Part shown: positions 37,120-47,725 of the stretch, in pieces
Layout: the number at the start of each line of letters is the position of its first letter
Position numbering within the stretch: the stretch's first letter is position 1
NCBI GenBank assembly: GCA_019055375.1
Contig: JAHQIW010000705.1
Span: forward strand, 1-64,000
DNA from: Parelaphostrongylus tenuis
Taxonomy: Eukaryota; Nematoda; Chromadorea; Rhabditida; Metastrongylidae
Length of the DNA stretch: 64,000 bases
Direction of reading: 5' to 3'
Made by a program: the position numbers and the translations under genes
The notes under the pieces: generated by a model
Told to the model about the DNA's origin: nothing
Seen by the model: the letters and a program-made list of their open reading frames with translations, nothing else
The model's database searches: none

Positions 37120-38235
37120 TTGTCACTCTGAAAGCTCTGACGATTTCGTCTGGGAGTCGGAAAGTAGTCATCCTGCGTTTTTGAGTTGCCGAACTTCGTC
37201 CGGATTTGTAAGTGCCTTTTTTAGCATCTACAGTTACCCGAGCCTCTTCTCCATCTAAAAGCGTCTTCAAGCGTTTCTAGGCAGCGTACTGCAAGTTCAG
37301 ACACTAGTTAAAGGTTCCCAGTGGCCCGTTAAACTCTATGCTGGCGTACAAGCTCGATGGAGACAAGTATTGTGGCAACTTTCAAAGTCTCGGCCTGGAT
37401 AGCGCTAACGTCAAGATTTTGAACAAACCGGTCAGATTCTTCGATGATGTTGTCAACAGCGGCATCATTAAAAGAGCCCACTATGGACTGAAATAAAATC
37501 CAGTTTATGGTACTTTCGTAATCTCGTACAATAAGGTCTTCTTATTTTTTCGTAAAATAAGTCTTCGATTGAAAAAGGCAATGATCTGATCTTGCTTGGA
37601 ATTTGAATTAGTGCATCGGTAAGGCAAAATTGATCGATCATGCGGTCCACACTCTCCTGATAGACGGCGTTTTTCTTCGTTGCGATAAGTGATATTGAAA
37701 CTGTTGGTTACTGCACATGGTTTTCGTCGCTGCGAATATTTGGACAGCCGGTCATTTGCAGTTGATCATTTGATCAGTTTTGTTCCGTCGTTCTCAATGT
37801 CACGCTCTTCAGGCGTTCATCTAAATCTAATCTGCGATTTAAAATCTTCACAGTGATTTTGAAAGTGTGTGGTTATTTAGAGGACTTTTGAAGTTAGTGC
37901 GGAATGTTTCGACTTCGTCTTTGTCCTTCACGGCTTCATGTTGCTGCGTAAACAACCAATATGGTCAAAAGTCGTCATGATCTCGGTTATTTTAGCTTCA
38001 ATGCCTGATTCAGTTTGCCAGATGTTCGAATTAATTGATGACTATGGACAAACTTGTGGTAACGCGATAGCCAGCGCCGCCACCCTTCTGTTATCACGCG
38101 TCCAAGCGACAATGTGTCTTCAATTCGGACGACGCAGGAATGTCTGGCTCTTTTTTGTCTCGAACAGCCTAATGACGTCATAATTTTCTGTCTGCATGAG
38201 CAGTTCTGTGTGAAGAATCTGATCGTAGATAAACG
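37120..38235 (-). pseudogene. RTE endonuclease fragment, B copy 3
   Basis: Minus-strand remains of the same endonuclease and linker region. The open piece at 37,082-37,270 (DGEEARVTVDAKKGTYKSG, then SATQKRRM) belongs to the linker side of the fragment. The VVYAAT-like and FNSxIG-like parts follow toward 37,950 with frame breaks. Confidence 0.7.
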
Positions 38236-38529
38236 TGCATCATAGGAACAGATAGCCACCTTGGTGCGTTATGATTTTGGCAGCCTCTTCCTACTTGTTC
38301 TTCCCAACACTGCCAGATCAGGAGATTGTTCGGGATTACGGGGATAAGACGTACTCTTTTTTACTACATTCCCCTTTATACCTGGCAAATAGCTTAATTA
38401 GCTGCGAAGGTGGAAGCCAGACTTTCATCGTTAGCATGCCAGTTTTCTCCGGAGTGATAAGGAGTTTTCAAGTGCAAGCGACTCCTAACTGCCTTTGAGT
38501 ACACTTCCTAATCAACTGGCAGATTTATT

Positions 38530-39340
38530 TTAGCCAATTTGTTCACTTGTACAAATTATGTAGAGGGTTTTCAATGGAAATACACAGTTTCGCAATGAAA
38601 TTACCATTGAGGTTAAGAGATGAAAGTTGAAAATTATACCATCTTCTCTTTGCTGATGACATCATTCTTCTTACACTAAACATCAGCCAAGCAGAAAGTT
38701 GTCCAACTTCGACAACGCTTGCGGTAATCCCAACTAAATTTCGTAAAGAGAATTTTTTCATGAGGAATGGATCGCTTCTGAGCGCTATATCCATTGTTAA
38801 TGGAATTAATAACTTCGGATACTACGATTGCTCACATTTGGGTCAAGTCAACTCAATAAATGTCATAGCTTAAAAGTTGAGAGGACGAATCTAGCAACTT
38901 GGGTAGCAATCGGTAGCACTGAAAATATATTGAAGAGCATATAGAGCAGCTGACGCCGTGCCTACCCTTACGACACAATGGTTATCTTTGGCTTACGTGC
39001 TTAGAAGCGCGTTCGATACGTGATCAGGATGCAAGATCATTTGGTGTTATTGAACTTAGGTCAAAAAGTCAATGCTAATACGCCAAATCTCGCAAGTGGA
39101 GAAAAGATTCCGATATTCTAAAATACACCAGCGGTTGATAACCGCAGACGCCGTTTCCAAACAAGGCTTTCGAAGATTAGATGAGCCGCACACGCAATTT
39201 TCATTGACAATAGCCGATAACATAAGGAATCGCCATTTTGAATGCTCGGAATGTCAAATTCACATTAGAAAATTACCTAATAGAGTACTGTTTCTTCAAG
39301 ATAAGACTAAAAAATTGTGATGCCTAGAATAGCTACAGCT
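38530..39340 (+). pseudogene. RTE reverse transcriptase fragment, B copy 3
   Basis: YHLLFADDIILL is readable at about 38,636-38,671, followed by ISQAESCPTSTT. The C-terminal part continues to the IADNIRNRHFECSECQ reading near 39,210-39,260. Frames are broken at several points. Confidence 0.85.
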
Positions 39341-41251
39341 AAATTGACCTTTTTAGGTTACTCAACCACGAACTAGGGAGAACTGGAAGGCTTACTGGCG
39401 CGCGCTCGAATCACTCAACGGCAAGCGGGCTACGCGTTATGCAAGTAATGTCAATCTACACAAGGCGAAGCAATTATAGTCACGTAATCGACTAAAGCTT
39501 TGTGATACAGTGATTGAAATCTGCTTATTATGTACAACAGTGTGCTGGAAATATAGGAAAAATGACTTAGCAAGACTGCTTGTGATTCAGCAATCCAACT
39601 AAAACATACGGAACTTTCCAATACGGAATTGATTCAACACGGAACTGCCACAACACGGAACTGCTTGTTCATCTCAAATCGTTGCTCATAAAATGACTCA
39701 TAATAGAGCTTATGATTATACAGCACGTATTTTGATTGTCACTAGAGAATAGAGAATTCTGTCACGTTCAGGTCGCTGATGACTTTTTAGAAGAGTGAAG
39801 TTTTTCGCTTTACACACTACGTCGCACACCAGTGGAATGAAAAATGAAGAACTTAATCTCCAAAACATTTTGCAGTGTGTTGGAGATGCGGTGCTCAAGT
39901 AGAAATCTTCAAAATCTGATATCCATTTCACCGAATGTTACACTGCAATTAGATATACTGGAGAAAGAGTGTTATTGTTATCGAATAGTAAAAATGTGAG
40001 AATCGCCCTGAATGTAGTTTTTTCACTTGTTAGATTCGGCAATAAATGCATGAAAGCGTTTTTGAGGGAAAAATGAAGATCAGTTCTATAGCGTAATATA
40101 CTTAATGAGTCGAATTGGTTGCTTACTATAACAAAACAACGCTTCGAACAATGGAGTCAAAATATTTCTAGAGAAAACATGAGAACAGTGAAGGATCTGT
40201 AGCTCTTGCACAGGCAAGATGTGGCTTTATTGTAGGAAATCTGCACCGACAAATCTAGTTTTGACGGCACATAGTGGTGAAATTGTCGGAAGTGGAGGGC
40301 GTTCCATAAACATCTACTTTGCTGAGAAACTCGAAACGTTTAAGAAGGTGAGCAAGGAAGACTCTGCTCACCATCACCTCACCTGATTTCTCAACAACAT
40401 TCCATGCAGTTTCCATTTTTATCTATTTATAATATCATCAGCTTAGAATTCTGTTGCCTCATAGCAATAACTGATGCCTGTATGAAGTTGTTCTTCTATA
40501 ATCAATTCCAAAAACGTTTTCCTTCTTCCTTCGTCCTGTTGATGAATTCTTGATGACATTCCATTCTCCGCTTGCCTCTGAACTCTACAATTAAATCACG
40601 TATCTTTTACTTTGGGTATCACTCAACTTTTCCGTTAGAACATAAGATCCTATAAGCTTATAAGAAATAAGAGGCCAACGACAGCTTTCAAAAGTTGACC
40701 AACGTGATATTTGTTCCTTAGAAATTTGTTGTCAAAAATGTTCTGCAAAGATATTTATGCTTCGTTTTAGCCAATCCAGACCAGTTTTTGCAGATTTCCT
40801 CGAGATATGCATTTGTAATTTCGGAATTTTGTCGATTGCAAATGATTTACTTTGGCAAAACTAAGATTTGATGTTTCAAAATCAGTAGAAGGCGTGAACC
40901 GAATCTAAAACGCCTTTTGAGAAGTGACCTACCAATAAATTTCTGTCCAAGTGATCTCTTTCGCTTGGCTTATTCTTATTCAAAAATTGATTGCACATCG
41001 ATTCTCTCATGCTTCGAACTATCGAATTAGCAGAATCTATTGTAGAAAGTGCTTCGCAGATTTTGCTCTGTATCAAGCGAGCTGGCAATCTCTAAAGCTT
41101 ACGAAAATATAAAAGAGCTAACGGTGCCATGTCTCTCGAGTTTAAGTGATGACTGACAAACTCGTCGTTACCTTGGATGAGCATACGCGAAAGATGTTCA
41201 AACTTGTTTAAAGTTGTGTTATATTAATTTCAATCTCTTCAACAGCCACAA

Positions 41252-43604
41252 ATGAAGATCCTAACAAGTATAAGGATACTTCCGACTGAATTGTTATTGA
41301 TTTCACTGCTCGTAACATTTTCGGCAGTTTTCGGATGTGGAGTAATGCCTGCAGGTCAAGGTAATGAAGAAAAGATTGTTATGGTTCTACAGACACTCCC
41401 AATTTTCAATGCAGGTTATGACCTCTACAGAATGATTTTATCTATCAGATCATCAGTGCTCTAGATCTGTCTTGATCCGAGCATTTTGATGGGAGAATCT
41501 TGAGTCATGACTATGAAAATTCAAATGTATGAAATCACCGAGCACTGTAATTTAATTTTGTGTTGATAACTAGAGCAACTATGCATCCGTTGCAGTGAGC
41601 ACTAGGACATTCAATGTCTCGGGTTTTACAACTTTACCTGTTAATATGGTCTACGCCGGAAAGCCCGAGATTTCTATTCGAGTACCTGGGATTGCAGCTA
41701 ACAGCGGGATGTGCTCAGGCTTTTGTAGAACGTCTTGTAATGCAAACAGTAAGCTGCAACTCTAAAATTTCAAGAGTTTTCTTTTTTTTAGGAATCCTGA
41801 AAAATCGTAGAAAAGGAGAAAAATCGTAAGTTTCAATTATCTGACAATTTGTCAGCCTCAATTATTAAGATGACTCTCACAGCTTAACTTCATTTGATTC
41901 GAAGCACTTTCAATTAACGTCTTCGAACTAATGGAAATTTTGCTGTTCAGGTTTTCGACGTTCTGGAAAGCCAAGCTCGTAGTGCACTCCTACCTGAAAC
42001 AGTCATCTCGCTCATTTTGGGTCAACTTACTGTAAAAGTCACCTACACAGCAATGAAGTGCCTGACAGTTCTTAGTAGTCCAACAGATATGACAGAAAGT
42101 GAGTAATCAGTCTCTCCATTCGACCGCTTTTCTACAGACCTCACTCAAAAACAATAATAATCTGATAAGGGTATAACATGTTTGAGTCGCTAAGGTCTAA
42201 GTGCTAGAATAGCGTAGGCTTTTCCCTTTCTGGACTTCTCAGTGGCACACACCCCCGGTTTCAACCAATTTCTTGAGGCTATATTCCTCCATGAAGGAAT
42301 CGACGCGGAGTAATAAATCACCGCAAGTCAGATGAGATGACGAAATTACTCGGCGTCGATTCCTTCATAGAGGAGTATACCCCCAAGAGTTGGCTTTACT
42401 AGGAGTCCGTGTTACTGAGAAGTCCAGATAGGGCGAAGCATGCACCTATCTAACTCCTAGACCTTAACGACTCAAAAAATGTTATATCCTTATGAGAAAT
42501 CAATTTTGAGATATTCAAAGAATATAAGCAGAAATATGTAAAGTATTCGGAGAAGGACGTAGGGTCAGGAGGAATAACTACATATATCCCAGAATTTTGA
42601 GTGATAGGCACAATTCTCAACCTCGCGCTGGAGCTCAACCCAAAGGTACACGAAGAGGGTAACACTGTTAATAAAACACTAGAACAACGGATATGTGTAC
42701 ATTATATATAAATCTATTAGCTGTTAGCTTAATAAGATTCAGTGCCGATATTTGCTTCCCCGATGGAACTCTTTCAAAACTGGTCGCTAACAGCTCAATT
42801 ATTAAGCATCTCAGAGTATTAGCAGATCGGGAGTCCTGGTAATGCACTGACTAATGCGCCTCTAATAGTGTGAGACGCGGCTCCAACTCCCAATCAGGTT
42901 CTTCTCGGCATATAGTACTCTACATATCAGCATTTCCCATCAACAATCTTGGAGATGCGTTTGTTGCTGTCAAAAACACAGGCGATTTTTGAAAATTTCC
43001 AGTAAATGGCCTGGAATATGAGGTAGACAATCTAATGATGCTATGATTAGAACCTTCGGATTAGATGATATTCAGTGAACGAGTTTTTCTCACACCATTT
43101 CTATCTACGATGTGTTAATCATTGTATAAATTGATATGAAGAAATTTAAGGAACAAAACAATCATTTTTCAATGCTGCTTTTGACTTCCGAGAGTTTTCG
43201 ATTCTGATAAAGTAAAATATCCTGCCACTACTCGAATTCTTTCAGTTGGTGATATGCCACAGAACTGTATATTCGTTGGCATACAGTGACTGGAATATGC
43301 CCTAAAGTAGAACCGGGTCAGGCACAAGACGACAAGAAGTGTATGATGAAGATGAACGTAGCAGTGGGTATTCCAGGAGAACACTTGAAGATAACAGGAA
43401 CTCTTTCGGTTTTTGAACAGCGCCTTTCCGTACACTTTTGTTTTGTAGAAAAGAAATCTGTTTAGACCACAAACGTCGTCATGGCGAATTGGTCGCAAGC
43501 GAACTGGCAAAAATGTTCTAAAACAGAGCAATTCGAATTCTGACATCTGGTCCATATGGATTGCAACTTTTTTCTCGGCAACTGCCACTGTTGGCGGAAA
43601 CTAA
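41252..43604 (+). pseudogene. Secreted-protein gene copy 5, frameshifted
   Basis: Exons: 41,252-41,360, 41,596-41,748, 41,951-42,098, 43,246-43,408 and 43,466-43,604. Exon 1 is intact, with signal peptide LPTELLLISLLVTFSAVFG. Exon 2 has one extra T near 41,710 (GCGGGATGTGCTC). Exon 3 is open. Exon 4 lacks one A near 43,280 and so meets TGA. Exon 5 has extra bases in GGCAAAAATG and TCTAAAACAG near 43,510-43,525. A 139-codon open frame on the opposite strand (43,169-43,588) is the shadow of exons 4 and 5. Confidence 0.8.
42175..42492. mobile_element. Palindromic MITE (family P) in intron 3, copy 5
   Basis: About 318 bases from TAAGGGTATAACATG to ATGTTATATCCTTA, flanked by TGA on both sides. 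Confidence 0.8.
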
Positions 43605-44319
43605 AATCGACTTGAGATGTTGTTTGAAGCAGGCACTTTTATTTACCCATGTTTATTACAGCCTTACAGCGGCAATAAAGTAGCAAATCGCAGAGGTGCT
43701 CACTATTCAGAGGGACTGCAATAGACTGCACTCAAGTGTGCATTGTGATGAATTAGATTTTTTTTTTTTGTTTTTTTCTGAAAAAGCGACAAAGAAATTT
43801 GAAAATCATACTCCACATAAGTTACTTTCACTCGCTCGTGATTCGCCAATAGATGTCCAACTCACTATTAGAGACCTTAAGAATTTAACAGGAAGACTGA
43901 AGAAATAAAAAGCATCGAAAAGTTTCAAAATAAACACTTATAGTTAATTTTTATGACGACACTACAAGGCACCAACAATAAATCTACCAGTCAGCTCATC
44001 GAGTAGTGCTTATATCTGGTTGCTGAAGTCAACCACATGACGTTCAGAAAAGGGTTGTCTTTAGGATCGTACATTCAGGGAAAAATTAGATCTTAAGTTC
44101 TACAGAATTGTCCGCGAACAGTTCTCTTTTCTTGTGAAGATGTTCTCTAAAAACGCACTAAATAAGTCGGTGAGTAAAAAATAGGAAATATTTTCACGAC
44201 CTTACTGGTTGGCCATCTTCCTGGTCGCTGCATGTCTCTATGGAAACTTTGAAAAGACAATTAAGATATATATAATCGCTTGAGGCGTTCAAAAAGCTCT
44301 AATCTTCGTTTACTTCTAG

Positions 44320-44570
44320 GCACTTTATACACTCCGATGATTCGTCTTCACCAGTGCTTTTTTCAGCGAGCCGATCCCACTACTTCTAGCAATCAATTTG
44401 CCCTCTCGTCTTCTTCTACGTTGTTAGAATGCTGGTTGAACTAGCCTCCTGACGATCCGACGATTTACACTAGACTGGCGGAGAGAATTACGGGGTGGAA
44501 AACCTCGGCGTTCTACGTGTACAGCCGATAGCCATCACAACCACTTGGCCACAGTCCCTTCATGCTAGGG
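44320..44570 (-). repeat. tRNA-like SINE (family S) at arm 5/A border
   Basis: Minus-strand copy. The A-box-like stretch reads CTGTGGCCAAGTGGTTGTGATGG (reverse complement of the bases ending near 44,563). The mirrored copy is at 46,767. Confidence 0.7.
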
Positions 44571-44599
44571 TTCTTATTCTCTAGTTAACACGTTGACAA

Positions 44600-46745
44600 C
44601 GAAGTTGATTAAATCGCAACTTAATGAATAATTCGTTGAAAGTGGAGGTGGCTATTGCGTGGCGATCCCACTTCATCGGTATCTTAATAATTTCAGAATA
44701 TTAGTGCACTTCGATTTCCCATTTCTTACATCAGTGCGTAATTTCGTTCAAAATTCTTACATATATCTGTGGTTTACGGAGATGTAAGTATAGTGGTTCC
44801 TTTCCCTAGTCTCCATCATGTTTGAGCTTTTGGTAAGAAACGTTTTTTTTTTTACTTCCGCAAGACTTGACAACTATTCGATAACCATATCAAGTGACTT
44901 TGAACAATGTATCCCTATATCTTCAATTTCCTGTGTTTTGTCCTGTAACAGTCGAAATAAAGTTTTGTTTCACATTCAAGCGTTTCCGTTAGATTAAAGT
45001 TTTTTTGGAAGCTGTTTGTGCGCTGTAGGTTTCTTTGTTGTATTATGATCATTAAATGAGGAAAATCTAAGAAATTTCAGCAGGGTACTTGGCTTCTAGA
45101 AAGGACTCCTTGTAGCGCTGTAACAAAAAATATTAAATTTCTGGAAACTTGAACGACCTGATTCAACCTCTTGGAAAAAAACGTTTTCTTTGATTCTTTA
45201 AGAGTTTCAAAAACTGCTTAATAGAAAGTTTCGTTAATTCCGAAAATATACTTTATTACCAGAATGACTTCGTCAATGCGTTCTCACAGTGAAAAATAAA
45301 AATATATTTCACTTTTAAGCATTTCTCGGTGAGCAAGACTTCTCACGCTGAACTTCCAAAAAATTGTTCGATAGCTTAAATCTCGACTATTTCCCTAGTA
45401 ACTTTGTTGTTGAAGAGGACTCCTTGATATACTGCAGCAGTAAAAAAATACTATGTTTTTGCAATTAATCGGTATGTTACAAAAAGCGCGGTAACTTGGA
45501 AGCAATGCCGTGAAACTCCCTCCTCCCACCCTCCCCCCCACCTTGGAGTGCGAAACGTAACATTTTTTTGATTGTTATAGAGCTACAAAGAGTTTTCTCC
45601 ATAAATCAACTACTTTTTGTAATTGCTGAAATTGCCGCTATCGAATGGTTGTTGATTGTTTATTAGAGAGAAAAACTATCTCGCGAGAAATCTCCGAATT
45701 TGAAACAAACTTTTTATTTCGATTTTTGAAATGCAAGAAAAAGCCATTTGAAAAATAATTCATAACGTTCAAGTTCACGTAATCTCAGCTGCTAAATAAA
45801 TACCAAACAGTTAACAGAAAAGGTCTTTCTAGAAAAAACCAAGGAGCTACGCACGCAATCCTTAAAATTCGGTTTCAACGACACAAATTTTTTTCAGTAA
45901 ATTAAGAATTTTCAAGACAGTTGGGCGTCATTGTTCTTAGAGAAATAATGTTTTCCTAAAGTACTTTCAGTGGTGATTAAAGTTTTTTCAGGCAACAATT
46001 TATAAGAATCGAAACCTGGCCTCAAAATCCTTAAAAAAATCCCTCTGTAATTTGAAAAAATTGGATTGCAATCACCAAGGCGCCATCTTCTTTCACATTT
46101 ATTAGAACGTAATGTGGAGCTCCTTTTCAAACAGGAGATTAACAGTAGAAATCAGAATTTCTCAATCCATCGATTGACTATAGATACAACAAGAGGATAG
46201 GAGAAATTATTCAATGACAGCTGGAAATATAATCTTCCATGCAAGTATACGGTTTTTTTCCTTTGAAAAAAAAAAGATTTTGGCGGCATCAGCATTAATC
46301 GTGCTAAAATCATAAAAGAGTTCTCATCAGCGACCATTCATCGTTTCTCGATGAACACGTCCCTTTGAATCTTGATAACCCAAATTTCTATTGTAGCGTG
46401 TACCACTCTTCGTATCCGTCCGCCCAGCTGAGAGTCATAATGACTCTCATCGCTCGCTAAGAGATATTCAGTAACAGTACGAAATAACATCTTCTATGAG
46501 AATCTACCTTTTTCCCTTGAGATTTGAGGTTTTAGAAAAAAAGATCGCCATTGCTGCTGCTACAGATAGCTCTATCGTTCTCTCTTTTATGAAATTTTAC
46601 CAGTTACTGGCTACCAAATTTCCTTCAGTGACGATAAAAAACTACGTATCATTAGAAAACTACCCCCAAAGCCATTGCAGCTGCTACGCTCGTGGCGCGA
46701 CGGCGCCGCGTGCCGCGCAGATTTCAACGTCGTTGTTAACGTGTT
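44600..46745 (-). repeat. A spacer, copy 3 (inverted)
   Basis: Reverse complement of A copies 1 and 2, at roughly 85% identity. The C-rich tract at 45,520-45,542 corresponds to their G-rich tract, and the GC-rich GCGCGACGGCGCCGCGTGCC edge is now on the right (46,690-46,715). CTCCTTGTAGCGCTGTAAC near 45,105 and CTCCTTGATATACTGCAGCAG near 45,420 show the tandem, satellite-like make-up. Confidence 0.8.
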
Positions 46746-46766
46746 AACTAAAGATAAGAACCTTAG

Positions 46767-47005
46767 CATGCAGCGACTGTGGCCAAGTGGTTGTGATGGC
46801 TATCGCTGTACACGTAGAGCCGAGTATCACTCCGTAATTCTTCCCGCCAGGCTAGTGTATCGTCGGATCGTTAGGAGACTAGTTCAACAACCAGCATTCT
46901 ACAACATAAAAGAAGGAGACGAGAGGACGAATTGATTGCTAGAAGTAGTGGGATCGACACACTGAAAAAAGCACTGTGAAGACGAATCATTGGAGTGTAT
47001 AAAAG
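46767..47005 (+). repeat. tRNA-like SINE (family S) at A/arm 6 border
   Basis: Begins CGACTGTGGCCAAGTGGTTGTGATGG, followed by TACACGTAGAGCCGAGTATCACTCC and the family body, ending near GAGTGTATAAAAGTGCC. Confidence 0.7.
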
Positions 47006-47725
47006 TGCCTAAAAGTACACAAAGATGAGAGCTTTCAAAACGCCTTAAGCGATTATACATTTTCCTGTTTGGTCTTATAAAGGTTTCCATAGAGGCATGC
47101 GGAGTCCAGGAAGATCGCCAATCAGTAAGTCGTGAAAATATTTCCTATTTTTACTCACCGACTCATTTAGTGCGTTTAGAGAACATCTTCGCAAGAAAAG
47201 AGAATTGTTCGCGACAATTCTGTAGAAATTAAGATCTAATTTTTCCTGAACTGTTACGATTCCTGTAAACAACCTTTCTGACGTCATGTAGTTGACTTCA
47301 GCAACCAGATATAAGCACTTCTCGATGAGCTGACTGGTAGATTTTATAGTTGGGTGCCTTGTACTGTCGCCATAAAATTAACTAATAAGTGTTTTTATTT
47401 TGAAACTTCGATGTTCTTATTTTTTTTTCAATCTTCCTGTTAAATTCTTACGGTCTCTGATAGTGAGTGGATATCTATTCCGAATCACGAGCGAGTGAAA
47501 ATACCTTATGTGGAGTTTGATTTTCAAATTCTTTGTCGCTTTTCAAGAAAAAAAAACAAAAAAAAACAAATCTATTTCATCACATTGCACACTTGAGTGC
47601 AGTCAGTTTGCAATCCTCTGAGTACTGAACACCTCTGTGATTTTCCTACTTTATTGCCGCTGTAACGCTGTAATAAACATGGGTATAATAAAAGTGCCTG
47701 CTTCAGACACATCTCAAGTCGATTT

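Larger units (their letters stand above)
36560..40130 (+). repeat. B spacer, copy 3
   Basis: Same orientation as copies 1 and 2, lying between arm 4 (minus) and arm 5 (plus). It lacks about 180 bases near 36,810 that copy 2 has. If the array were a perfect palindrome this copy would be inverted, but it is not. Confidence 0.85.
40130..44600 (+). repeat. Palindrome arm 5 (plus orientation), carries gene copy 5
   Basis: Collinear with arms 1 and 3. Its second half (from about 42.5 kb) has many single-base insertions and deletions compared with all other arms. Confidence 0.88.
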
